A stretch of DNA of 26,490 nt from DASPKW01 sp038244055 (lineage in GTDB: Bacteria; Planctomycetota; Phycisphaerae; Tepidisphaerales; Tepidisphaeraceae): assembly GCA_038244055.1 (NCBI GenBank), contig JBBRTW010000035.1, positions 1 to 26,490 on the forward strand, read 5' to 3'. This document shows positions 10,901-16,859 of the stretch, piece after piece. The first letter of the stretch is position 1. Each line of letters begins with the position of its first letter. A program made the position numbers and the translations under genes. The notes beneath the pieces are model-generated. The model was given only the letters and a program-made list of their open reading frames with translations, did no database searches and was not told the origin of the DNA.

Positions 10901-13636
10901 GGTGGTTGTTACGCCGTTGGATTGGCCGAACTGCAGCACTTTGACCGCCAGGTTGTCCGCCGTGTATTTCAGCGTGCCGCCTTCGATGGTCGTGTTACCC
11001 GAATAGGTGTTGGCGCCGCCCAGTGTCAGCGTGCCCGTGCCGGTTTTGATCAGGCCGCCGGGGCCGCTGCCGATGATGCCATTGATCGTGGTGTCGCCGG
11101 TGCCCGTGATGGTCACGGTATTGGAGAGCGTGACGCTTCCGCCGATCACCATTGCATTGGTGCTGTTGTTGTTCGTCCAGGTCTGCGCGGCGCCCACCAC
11201 GATGGGGGCGCTGATGTTCACCGTGCCGCCGGCCGAGGTGTTCATCGTCAGGCCCGCGCCGCCGTTAATGGTAATGATGCCGGGCCCGGCGACGCTCACC
11301 GGAACGGCGACGGCGGAATCGAACGTCAGGCTGTTGATCAGCATGCCGTTGGCGAGCGCCGTGCTCAGATTCGTCGCGACATTATCCGTCGTGAAGAAGT
11401 GGACATCCGTGTTGATGCCCGGCAGCGCCAGCGTATCGGTGCTTCCGTTCTGGTCGGTCCGCCAGTTGGTGGCGAACGTCGTGGCGTCGATCGCGTTCCA
11501 GTTGGTGCTGACAGCGCCATTCCAGTAGGCGGTCGAGGGCGCGTTGGCGGTAATGAGCAGTTGCACCGCGCCGCTGGAGTTGATGATCGCGCCGCTATGC
11601 GACCCATCGCCGGTGAGATTCGAGTTGACCGTCAGGCCGCCGATTGTGGCCGCCGTCCCGGAGTACCCGCTGAAGAGCGTGTAGATGTTGCCCGTGGTGA
11701 ACGCGCCGCCGAGCGCATTGACGTTGACCAGACTGGCCCCGTTGAAGACGGGCAATGCGTTGGTGGAGATGAGATCGTTGCTCGCGCCGCCCGCGGCGGT
11801 CGAAGATGAGCTCAGATCGAAATTGAGGTTGCTCAAATTGCCGGTGGTGACCGCGCCGGTGTTGAAGGTGAGCGTTCCCACGCCGCCGATCGTGCCGGGG
11901 TTGATGACGCCGCCCTGGGTGAAATTGGTCGCGCCATTGGGGGCCATGGTCAGGCCGCCGGTGATGATGCCGGTGCCGAGCAGCGTTCCCTGGGCCGCGG
12001 TTCCGCCGTTAAGGGTCACCAGGCCGCTGCCGGTGGCGGTGCCGGAGGTGTTGCTGATGATCAGGGTTCCAGCGCTGATCGTGCTTGCGCCGATGTAGGT
12101 GTTGCCGGCCGCGGCCGCCAGCGTCCACGTGCCGGTGCCTGCCTTCGCGAATTTCAGCGCCGGCGTGCCGATCGTCGCATTGGTGATTGCCCCGTTCAAA
12201 ATGCCGTTTCCGCTGCCTTGAAGGGTGAAGGTCGTCGCGACAGTTGAAGGCGTATAGCCGACGGCGCCGTTCAGCGTCAGCGTCCCCGTTGAATCGTTCT
12301 GAATCACTTCGTTGGCCGTGCCCGTCCCGCCCACCAGCGAAATCGCCCGGTTGGTGCTCGCATCCCCGCCGGTATAGATGAGTGTGCCGCTCGGTACGGT
12401 GTTGTTCTGTCCGAGCACGATCGTGGACCCCGCCCCGATCGCCGATGCCACGCCGCTGTCGGCGATCGACGTGGCGGTGACCGTTCCCGTGGAAACGACC
12501 AGGTTCCCCGTAAAGGCATTGGAATTATTGGTGAGATTCAGCGTGCCGGCATCGGTATGGGTCACGGTCCCGGTGATCGTCGATGGGAGCAACCCGTTGA
12601 TAGTGACAATGCCGCTGCCGCGAACCACGAGGCTGGTCGAGGCATTTCCCGTGAAATCGGAGTTGAAGATCACCGTTCCCGTGCTCGTCGAATAAAGCGA
12701 GGCGGACGTCGCCGCCAGGGCGATCGCGCGGTCCGTTGACTGCACCGTGGTCCCGGTGTACTGCAGCGTGCCGCCGGTCATGGTGATCGTGCCATTGGCG
12801 ACGCTCGAGGGCGCGCCCAGGCTCGTGGCACCGCCTCCGACATTGCCGATGGTCGCATACTGCAGGTTGCCACCGCTGATCGTGATCGGCGCATCGAATG
12901 TGTTGGCCGTGCCGGTGAGATTCAGCGTTCCCGCCGTTTGACTGAGCCCGGTAATGCTGCTGCCGATCGCGGCGCTGATGAGGATCGAGCCGGTGCCGCT
13001 GCTGGTGATGGTCCCGGTGTTGTTCAGCGAACCCGTCGAGATGGTGAGGCCCGATGCGGTCGCGCCGTTGTTCTTCAGGATCAGGTTCTGGCTGCCCGTA
13101 ATGCCGCCGCTGAACGTCAGAACGCCCGTGCCCGCGTTCTGCAATGTCACCGCGGCGGCGCCGTTAAGCGTCAACGCACTGCTCACGGTGTTGGCGGCGT
13201 TGTCCCCACTGGCGACAAAGAAACCGCTCAGGGTGCCCGTGCCGCCCAGCGCCAGCGTGCCCCCGGTAATCGTCGTCGCCACGTTCGGCGTCAATGTCAG
13301 GCTGCTGCCCGCGCCCGTGCCGGTGAGCGTGATCGTTCCCGTCGTGCCGCCGGTGATGTTCAGATCATCGGCGCTGGTGGTGGCCGCCGAAAACGTCCCC
13401 GCCCCGCCATTCGAGAGCGTGTTCCAGAACGCATTGGTTCCGTTCCACGCCCCGGTGATGGTGCTGAAACCCGTCGTCGCCCCATTCACATCCCAGTACA
13501 CGGCTGTCGCCTGCGCCGACGGCGCGATCAACATTCCCAAAATCGCCAGTAGGGCCATGCCCTTGGCCGCCCACCGCAGCATGTACATGCGAATTTGGCG
13601 CGCGCTGACCACCCGGCTGATATTCGAACGACTCAT
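7910..13636 (-). CDS. Autotransporter-associated beta-strand repeat protein, N-terminal piece
   Basis: This piece of about 1,908 residues begins a giant exported beta-helix protein. The start at 13636 is chosen because GGAGG lies 5 nt upstream; the ORF opens 20 codons earlier without such a site. Residues 1-43 form a long signal peptide: a basic n-region with several Met, a hydrophobic core around 27-38, and likely cleavage after AQA43. The mature protein begins TAVYWDVNG. It then carries many copies of the roughly 30-residue passenger repeat of the PATR type, seen as KxGxGxLxLxGxNxYTGxTxxxxGxLxxG. W-rich module starts (YWxG...W...NW) recur near residues 45, 705 and 1565. Such repeats are typical of secreted or surface adhesin-like proteins in planctomycetes and verrucomicrobia; the function here is unknown. 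The last 20 or so residues before the stop are out of frame and are an artefact of the frameshift near 7977. Confidence 0.85.
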   Translation of the reverse strand: MSRSNISRVVSARQIRMYMLRWAAKGMALLAILGMLIAPSAQATAVYWDVNGATTGFSTITGAWNGTNAFWNTLSNGGAGTFSAATTSADDLNITGGTTGTITLTGTGAGSSLTLTPNVATTITGGTLALGGTGTLSGFFVASGDNAANTVSSALTLNGAAAVTLQNAGTGVLTFSGGITGSQNLILKNNGATASGLTISTGSLNNTGTITSSGTGSILISAAIGSSITGLSQTAGTLNLTGTANTFDAPITISGGNLQYATIGNVGGGATSLGAPSSVANGTITMTGGTLQYTGTTVQSTDRAIALAATSASLYSTSTGTVIFNSDFTGNASTSLVVRGSGIVTINGLLPSTITGTVTHTDAGTLNLTNNSNAFTGNLVVSTGTVTATSIADSGVASAIGAGSTIVLGQNNTVPSGTLIYTGGDASTNRAISLVGGTGTANEVIQNDSTGTLTLNGAVGYTPSTVATTFTLQGSGNGILNGAITNATIGTPALKFAKAGTGTWTLAAAAGNTYIGASTISAGTLIISNTSGTATGSGLVTLNGGTAAQGTLLGTGIITGGLTMAPNGATNFTQGGVINPGTIGGVGTLTFNTGAVTTGNLSNLNFDLSSSSTAAGGASNDLISTNALPVFNGASLVNVNALGGAFTTGNIYTLFSGYSGTAATIGGLTVNSNLTGDGSHSGAIINSSGAVQLLITANAPSTAYWNGAVSTNWNAIDATTFATNWRTDQNGSTDTLALPGINTDVHFFTTDNVATNLSTALANGMLINSLTFDSAVAVPVSVAGPGIITINGGAGLTMNTSAGGTVNISAPIVVGAAQTWTNNNSTNAMVIGGSVTLSNTVTITGTGDTTINGIIGSGPGGLIKTGTGTLTLGGANTYSGNTTIEGGTLKYTADNLAVKVLQFGQSNGVTTTSAVDLSTVPSSVTATNLIVVTNNATPNTITIGAGKTFLTTGGLTMGYDAGGGAGATQSNLTVSGPGTFSITGATVNVGINQAATNAGYWSAPILDLTGVGAFTANVTDFRVGVGGNTQGPGTVLLSNTTNTLIATTLTLGDTGGNNGRGTGLLTLGTGANIIQADTINIGRGKNTGPGMLNFASQTAGSPGTVTITNKAGTGAANITVANINAVATGGGSVGTLDLRGHVATINAGTLLIAQTNGTSTGGVTGTVSFDAGTFTVATVNMAPKTAAGVASANATLNVGGGAFTVNTAFTLGSQATAGTSNATLNITGGTFTSNVNILEGAGAAGAVTSTITLNGANAVLDMTGKTIGAAVRVDNLNLFAGTLKNLAQFNAGATPVTVSATGTVVLTGTNAYTGGTTLNSGTLQIGVGSTLGPVNSTLTVNAGLLDVNGNDLGVGTLTGAGGTIANNLAATNKLLTVGNNNGAGVFGGAVVNNTGTGGTLALTKVGTGIITIAGASTYTGATIVSAGTLNVGSIANTASLSVAGGAGLSMISNTAAPLPSLTALSLGVGAGTTTLGLDLGVNTAGSDSINTAVAATTANTINLSISNLPGFGTASTYNLITAASGLNTATYNLVSAPGGFSYALNTSGSLVQLVVTPASVAGSMYWRGGVNNSWSAFSGTSSNWSKDLAGTINAGANPAGNSTVIFSASSAVGPTFATTLEANYTVNDIQFTAVPTGVSSTSIAAGLFPGNSLTIAPSAATAGLTLAQGAGAVTISAPVVLGAPQTWTVDSSTPGAGTASSLTVSGPISGVVANGLTFTSSAGTAPFILSPASGTSTYSGPTTIGANTIVQGGSTNAFSLNTQWTVNGTLSTSTAAAGFSQAIGSLVGGAGIVNNGNATTATTLTVGSDNFGTSASPADFAGSIQNGGAATLGITKVGTGVQALSGANTYTGATTVNAGILRLVGTNGATPITVNTGGTLQFGSATASPPPTTSRSPEPARSISSATA
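9540..11010 (-). repeat. Internal paralogous module, copy 1
   Basis: The protein encoded here has the same ordered landmarks as 1640-3400: TITIGAGKT, then LSNTTNTLIATTLTLGD, LGTGANIIQADTINIG, QTAGSPGTVTI, NKAGTGAANITV, TLDLRGHVA and a VSFDAGTFT block. The match is at protein level; nucleotide identity was not computed. Confidence 0.75.
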
Positions 13637-13641
13637 TTTCG

Positions 13642-13646
13642 CCTCC
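13642..13646 (-). promoter_or_regulatory. Ribosome binding site of the giant repeat-protein gene
   Basis: GGAGG on the minus strand, separated by 5 nt (CGAAA) from the ATG at 13636-13634. It decides the start: the ORF extends 20 codons further upstream, but those codons (MAVAGHPVSTV...) have no comparable site. Confidence 0.7.
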
Positions 13647-13668
13647 AAACGACGTGTAAACAGGACTG

Positions 13669-13685
13669 TGGACACGGGGTGTCCA
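13669..13685. promoter_or_regulatory. Perfect inverted repeat upstream of the giant gene
   Basis: TGGACAC-GGG-GTGTCCA has 7-bp perfect arms and a 3-nt centre, and begins 33 nt before the start codon of the repeat-protein gene. It could be an operator for a dimeric regulator or a hairpin in the 5' leader. No convincing -35/-10 pair was found beside it. Confidence 0.4.
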
Positions 13686-14064
13686 GCAACCGCCAAGAGG
13701 ATCGACTACCGCACTTCCGCTCCAACCCTCACAGCAGTGGATTCACCTACGGTAAAATCTACCCTGCTCCCGTTTGGAAATCCACACTAATACAGTGCTC
13801 TTAGTAAATGAGTTTCAAGCGGAACCTTCCGCCCGCAGTTTTCCGATAACGCATCCATGCGATGCGCCACGAGGTGTGCTGCGGCCGTCGCGGCCTTGCC
13901 ATGGACGCATCCTCTCGGTAAGGTGATCGCTGTTGCAAGTGGGCGGTTTTGGACACCGCCACCGTACCGAAGCCGTTTAGGAAACTTGTCCATAAACAAT
14001 ATCTGCGGCCGAATTGTAATGCTGTAAGTCCTTTTGCGAAACGCGTTTGCATGAAATGCGATTT
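13686..14064. other. Intergenic region, no gene recognised
   Basis: This stretch lies between the upstream region of the giant gene and the tRNA. It is less GC-rich than the flanking genes. It contains two short perfect hairpins, GCGGAA-CC-TTCCGC at 13819-13832 and GGCCG-TCG-CGGCC at 13883-13895. Neither is followed by a T-run, so neither qualifies as a clear terminator. Small ORFs here have no ribosome binding site or recognisable product. It must contain the promoters for the tRNA (rightward) and probably for the giant gene (leftward), but I could not place them. Confidence 0.5.
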
Positions 14065-14136
14065 GCGGGCGTAATTCAGTGGTAGAATGTCAGCTTCCCA
14101 AGCTGAACGTCGAGGGTTCGATCCCCTTCGCCCGCT
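14065..14136 (+). tRNA. tRNA-Gly (anticodon CCC)
   Basis: This 72-nt sequence folds as a complete cloverleaf. The acceptor stem is GCGGGCG with CGCCCGC, the D stem ATTC with GAAT, the anticodon stem TCAGC with GCTGA, and the T arm GAGGG-TTCGATC-CCCTT. The seven-base anticodon loop TTCCCAA puts CCC at positions 34-36, reading the Gly codon GGG. The discriminator base is T, and CCA is not encoded, so it would be added after transcription. Confidence 0.95.
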
Positions 14137-14250
14137 CTTGAATGTAATTCCAGCCTGACGGCGCACGCGGACGGTTCAGACGCCGGGGGATTTTGCGATA
14201 GATAGGGTCATTGGCGGGCGCTATTTGGGGGCGGGCGGCATTGCAGCGCC

Positions 14251-16419
14251 TTATTCTGCCGTCACGCGAAGGCGCAATTCCTGGCCGGCTCTTAAGTCCA
14301 ATGGGATGCCTTCCTGCATTTCTTTCCCGGAAACAGTTTTCTCAATGGCCGTTTTCTCCGAGCCCGATTCGGCATCGCGCACGATGTACTTCGCATCCAC
14401 GGTGGTTGTGAACCACTCCGGGAACTGGTTGATGCGCGGGTAATCGAGGGGGAGCTTCATGTTGACCTTGTGGCGCGGCTTGTCGAAGTAGAGTTTGCCG
14501 CTCCAGGGCTGGTCGGCGGCGAGGCTGATCAGGAGGGACTTCCCATCGCGCGCCGCGCCAAGCCGCAAATCCGGCCGCCAGGGGTAGGCATACGCGCCCT
14601 GGGTTTTCCAGAGCGCGTACATGATGGAGGTGCGGGCGTTGTTGCCATCGCCATGCCAGCCTTCGATCACGCCATCGGGGTGCTGCTTGGCCCACATCAT
14701 CCTGATCTGGCTGTCGGCCCAGTCCATCGCGCTTTCGATGGGCTCGCGGTTGAAGAGATTGATGGCCCCTTCGATCGAATCGGCAAAACCATCGGCGCTC
14801 TTGTCGGCCCAGCAGGCGCCGATGTACTTGCCCTTGAGGTTTGATAGCGCCTTGCGCACGGCTTGGCGGTAATTGTCGTTCTTCTCCAGCAGGTAGGCGG
14901 TGTAGATGCCGTCGAAATCGTAGCCCCAGGTATCGCACAGCGCATCGGAGTGCCTGCCGGTCTTGGGCTCGATCCGCGTATAGAGCAGGCCATCTTCATT
15001 TCGGCCGATCTCCAGCACCTTGTCGTAGATTGCCATGAGCGGCTTGCGGTATTGATCGCGCTTCTTTGGATCGACCTGGGAGACCGCGACGTACAACTCC
15101 GACAGTCCGTTGAAGACCTCGCAGGCATGATCCATCAGGCCGAGGTGATCCATTTTGGTCAGGGGATAGTTCTCACCCAGCAGGTAATAATCGCCCAGGC
15201 GGATGGCCCAGTCGAGGAATCGTTTGTCGCCGGTGAACCAGTAGAGTCGGGCGCAGGCCTGGAGGAGATCGCCGTTGACTTCGAAATTGAGCGTGGGGAT
15301 TTTTCCGAACGGCGTATCGATGGGGGCGTGCTTCCAGATGTCTTCGACGATGCCGATGGCGCGGTCGGACCAGGGGCTGGGGCCGAGCCATTCGGTCAGC
15401 GGGAGCAGGCCGTCTTTCACATACTCGCTGTTGTCGAACACGATCGCATCGAGATTGACCTTCTCGCGCGCCCAGCCCTGTTTGGAGAAGAGGTAGTCAT
15501 CGCAGAGGCGGTCGACCCGGCTGGTCAGCTTGATTTCCGCCTCGAGCATCTGCTTCATCCGTTTTTCGAACATCTCCTTGTCGGTGAAGAAGCAGGTGAG
15601 GACCATGAACGGCCAGTTGTCGGCGGCCGAGTCGCGGCCATTCCAGAGGTCCTTGTCCTTGGTCAGGTTGCGGGGGATCAGGCCGGATTTGGGGTCGGCA
15701 TGGGCCAGCCAGCCGTGGACGAACTTATTGCAGCGAAAGAGCGCCTCGGCCGCCTGTCGGGAGTTCTGCTCCGCCTTGCGGAAGAGCAGGTTCTCGGGCG
15801 CATCGGCGCGGTCGGTCGATGGGGGAGGCTGACGGTCCCAGAACTTGCGCATCTCGGGGAAGGCTTCGCCCTCGACGCGGGCAAGTCCCGGCGCGGTGGG
15901 GATGAGTTTGAGCGCGATCTTCGAGGCGGGCGGTTTCAAATCAACCGCGCCATTTTGTTTGGTCGCGACGATACGCACTTCGGCGATGAACCCGGCCTTC
16001 ACGGCACCAGCCGACTTTAGAAGAATGTCGAACTTGTCGAGACCACGGTTGGCCGGCAGGTCCTTGCGCAGCCATTTGAATCCATCGTAGCCGCCGGCCG
16101 AAAGATCGATGGTCTGGCCATTGACGATCATCGATCCCTGGCGCTGGTCGTTCTTAGCGCCCCAGAGAATGTCAACGGCCAGATCGGGCGCGGCGGGGAG
16201 ATCGATGGTGAGCTGGATATCGCCATCGCCGAGGAAGCGGTATCGGGTGCCCTTGTAATCCTGGGTGGCATCATCGAAGCGAATCCACGCCAGCGCCTGC
16301 CCGGGCGGGGCATCGGCGGCGGAGGGAGGGGAGGGGGCGGAGGCGGCGCTGGCAGGGATAATAGCGATGGCGATTGGGAACAAGAGAGCGCAGAAACGGA
16401 GCGCGGCGGCGATTCGCAT
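14251..16419 (-). CDS. Secreted six-hairpin-type putative glycosidase
   Basis: A 722-residue exported protein. Residues 1-28 are a signal peptide (hydrophobic 5-22, likely cleavage in the ASAASA region), followed by a proline/alanine linker. Residues 42-152 look like a beta-sandwich, possibly carbohydrate-binding (IRFDDATQDYKGTRYRFLGDG, then a VNGQTIDL segment). From about 200 to 615 there are repeated helical pairs rich in Trp, Tyr and acidic residues (LYWFTGDKRFLDWAIRLGDYY, CDTWGYDFDGIYTAYL, EGWHGDGNNARTSIMYALW). This resembles the (alpha/alpha)6 barrels of six-hairpin glycosidases and polysaccharide lyases. Residues 616-722 form a C-terminal beta domain. Asp and Glu candidates such as D499, D501, D503 and E587 could be catalytic, but I could not assign a family. 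An AAGGA element lies about 9 nt before the ATG. It may work with the LamG hydrolase at 16860-20780 on the same strand. Confidence 0.8.
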   Translation of the reverse strand: MRIAAALRFCALLFPIAIAIIPASAASAPSPPSAADAPPGQALAWIRFDDATQDYKGTRYRFLGDGDIQLTIDLPAAPDLAVDILWGAKNDQRQGSMIVNGQTIDLSAGGYDGFKWLRKDLPANRGLDKFDILLKSAGAVKAGFIAEVRIVATKQNGAVDLKPPASKIALKLIPTAPGLARVEGEAFPEMRKFWDRQPPPSTDRADAPENLLFRKAEQNSRQAAEALFRCNKFVHGWLAHADPKSGLIPRNLTKDKDLWNGRDSAADNWPFMVLTCFFTDKEMFEKRMKQMLEAEIKLTSRVDRLCDDYLFSKQGWAREKVNLDAIVFDNSEYVKDGLLPLTEWLGPSPWSDRAIGIVEDIWKHAPIDTPFGKIPTLNFEVNGDLLQACARLYWFTGDKRFLDWAIRLGDYYLLGENYPLTKMDHLGLMDHACEVFNGLSELYVAVSQVDPKKRDQYRKPLMAIYDKVLEIGRNEDGLLYTRIEPKTGRHSDALCDTWGYDFDGIYTAYLLEKNDNYRQAVRKALSNLKGKYIGACWADKSADGFADSIEGAINLFNREPIESAMDWADSQIRMMWAKQHPDGVIEGWHGDGNNARTSIMYALWKTQGAYAYPWRPDLRLGAARDGKSLLISLAADQPWSGKLYFDKPRHKVNMKLPLDYPRINQFPEWFTTTVDAKYIVRDAESGSEKTAIEKTVSGKEMQEGIPLDLRAGQELRLRVTAE

Positions 16420-16492
16420 GGGGAGTTTCCTTCCTCAATGGGTAGTGATGTGGGGTGCGCCCGTTGTGGGATGAGTCGGATGCGCCGGCCAA

Positions 16493-16520
16493 TTCAAAGG
16501 TCGCGAGGAGCAAATATAGT
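16493..16520 (+). promoter_or_regulatory. Candidate sigma70-type promoter for the small lipoprotein gene
   Basis: TTCAAA (16493-16498) and TATAGT (16515-16520) are separated by 16 bp, matching the consensus at 4/6 and 5/6 positions. The start codon lies 39 nt after the -10 box. It sits in the 140-bp divergent gap between the glycosidase and lipoprotein genes. Confidence 0.35.
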
Positions 16521-16559
16521 TGTGAGACCGGCGGGCAATCCGTGTAGACTACTGGGTAC

Positions 16560-16829
16560 ATGATGAGGCGATTGGCCCGAACATCGCTGTCCGTGGCGTT
16601 AATCGCCATCGGCGGCCTGAGTGGCTGCGGCGGAGGCGGCCCATCATTTCACGGCGGGGAGCAATCGCACCGCGCGGATGTTCTAACGCCCGGCGCATTC
16701 GCATCCGAGCACAATGCTTCCTCCGCCGGCGGCGCGGATGAGGCGAAAATTCCGTACACGGACCTGTTGCGTTACCCGCCGGACTGGCCGGAGATTTCAG
16801 AAAGACGCCAGCGGGCACTGCCTCCGTAG
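16560..16829 (+). CDS. Small putative lipoprotein
   Basis: An 89-residue protein with a lipoprotein signal peptide: basic start MMRRLAR, a hydrophobic stretch at 10-19, and the lipobox L20-S-G-C23, so Cys23 would be the lipidated N-terminus. The mature part of about 67 residues starts with a glycine run, is hydrophilic, and ends with an Asp/Pro/Trp segment (IPYTDLLRYPPDWPEI). No family is recognised. It lies on the opposite strand to both flanking hydrolase genes: divergent from the 722-aa gene, and convergent with the 1306-aa gene with a 30-bp gap. The lipobox and a fair upstream promoter support it as real. The ribosome binding site is weak, and the start could be either of the two adjacent ATGs. 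Confidence 0.6.
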   Translation: MMRRLARTSLSVALIAIGGLSGCGGGGPSFHGGEQSHRADVLTPGAFASEHNASSAGGADEAKIPYTDLLRYPPDWPEISERRQRALPP

Positions 16830-16859
16830 TCGATGCGGCCCGACCATGCTCGCGGGATC

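Larger units (their letters stand above)
3..13636 (-). other. Interrupted giant gene for autotransporter-repeat protein (whole extent in window)
   Basis: Three open stretches on the minus strand (13636-7910, 7913-1464, 1463-3) read best as one gene of more than 4,500 codons that continues beyond the left edge. Join 1, near 7977: repeat protein reads up to ...LQFGSATA, then turns into a proline/serine-rich tail and stops. Adding one base there restores VTAANNVTLAGTGTLDLFGN, which runs directly into the next stretch. Join 2: the TAG at 1464-1466 is followed in the same frame by 487 open codons of the same repeat protein. Gly/Thr/Ala/Asn/Ser richness, lack of cysteine and C/G-ended codons are unchanged across both joins. 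The lesions are therefore either very recent mutations or sequencing/assembly errors. Two or three separate genes is less likely, because the inner pieces have no signal peptide and no convincing ribosome binding site. Confidence 0.75.

Noticed and set aside
1..13700. Possible CRISPR array or tandem DNA repeats, suggested by the recurring gtg/gcc patterns.
   Set aside because: The recurrence is at protein level with variable DNA spelling and spacing. There are no identical direct repeats with unique spacers.
13801..14166. A 121-codon minus-strand ORF and a 70-codon companion.
   Set aside because: It runs antisense through the tRNA; the peptide GSNPRRSAWEADILPLNY is the familiar antisense translation of a tRNA. 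No ribosome binding site.
14863..16020. A 385-codon plus-strand ORF opposite the six-hairpin protein gene.
   Set aside because: Shadow of the minus-strand gene, which has a signal peptide and coherent domains; the plus product has no recognisable feature.
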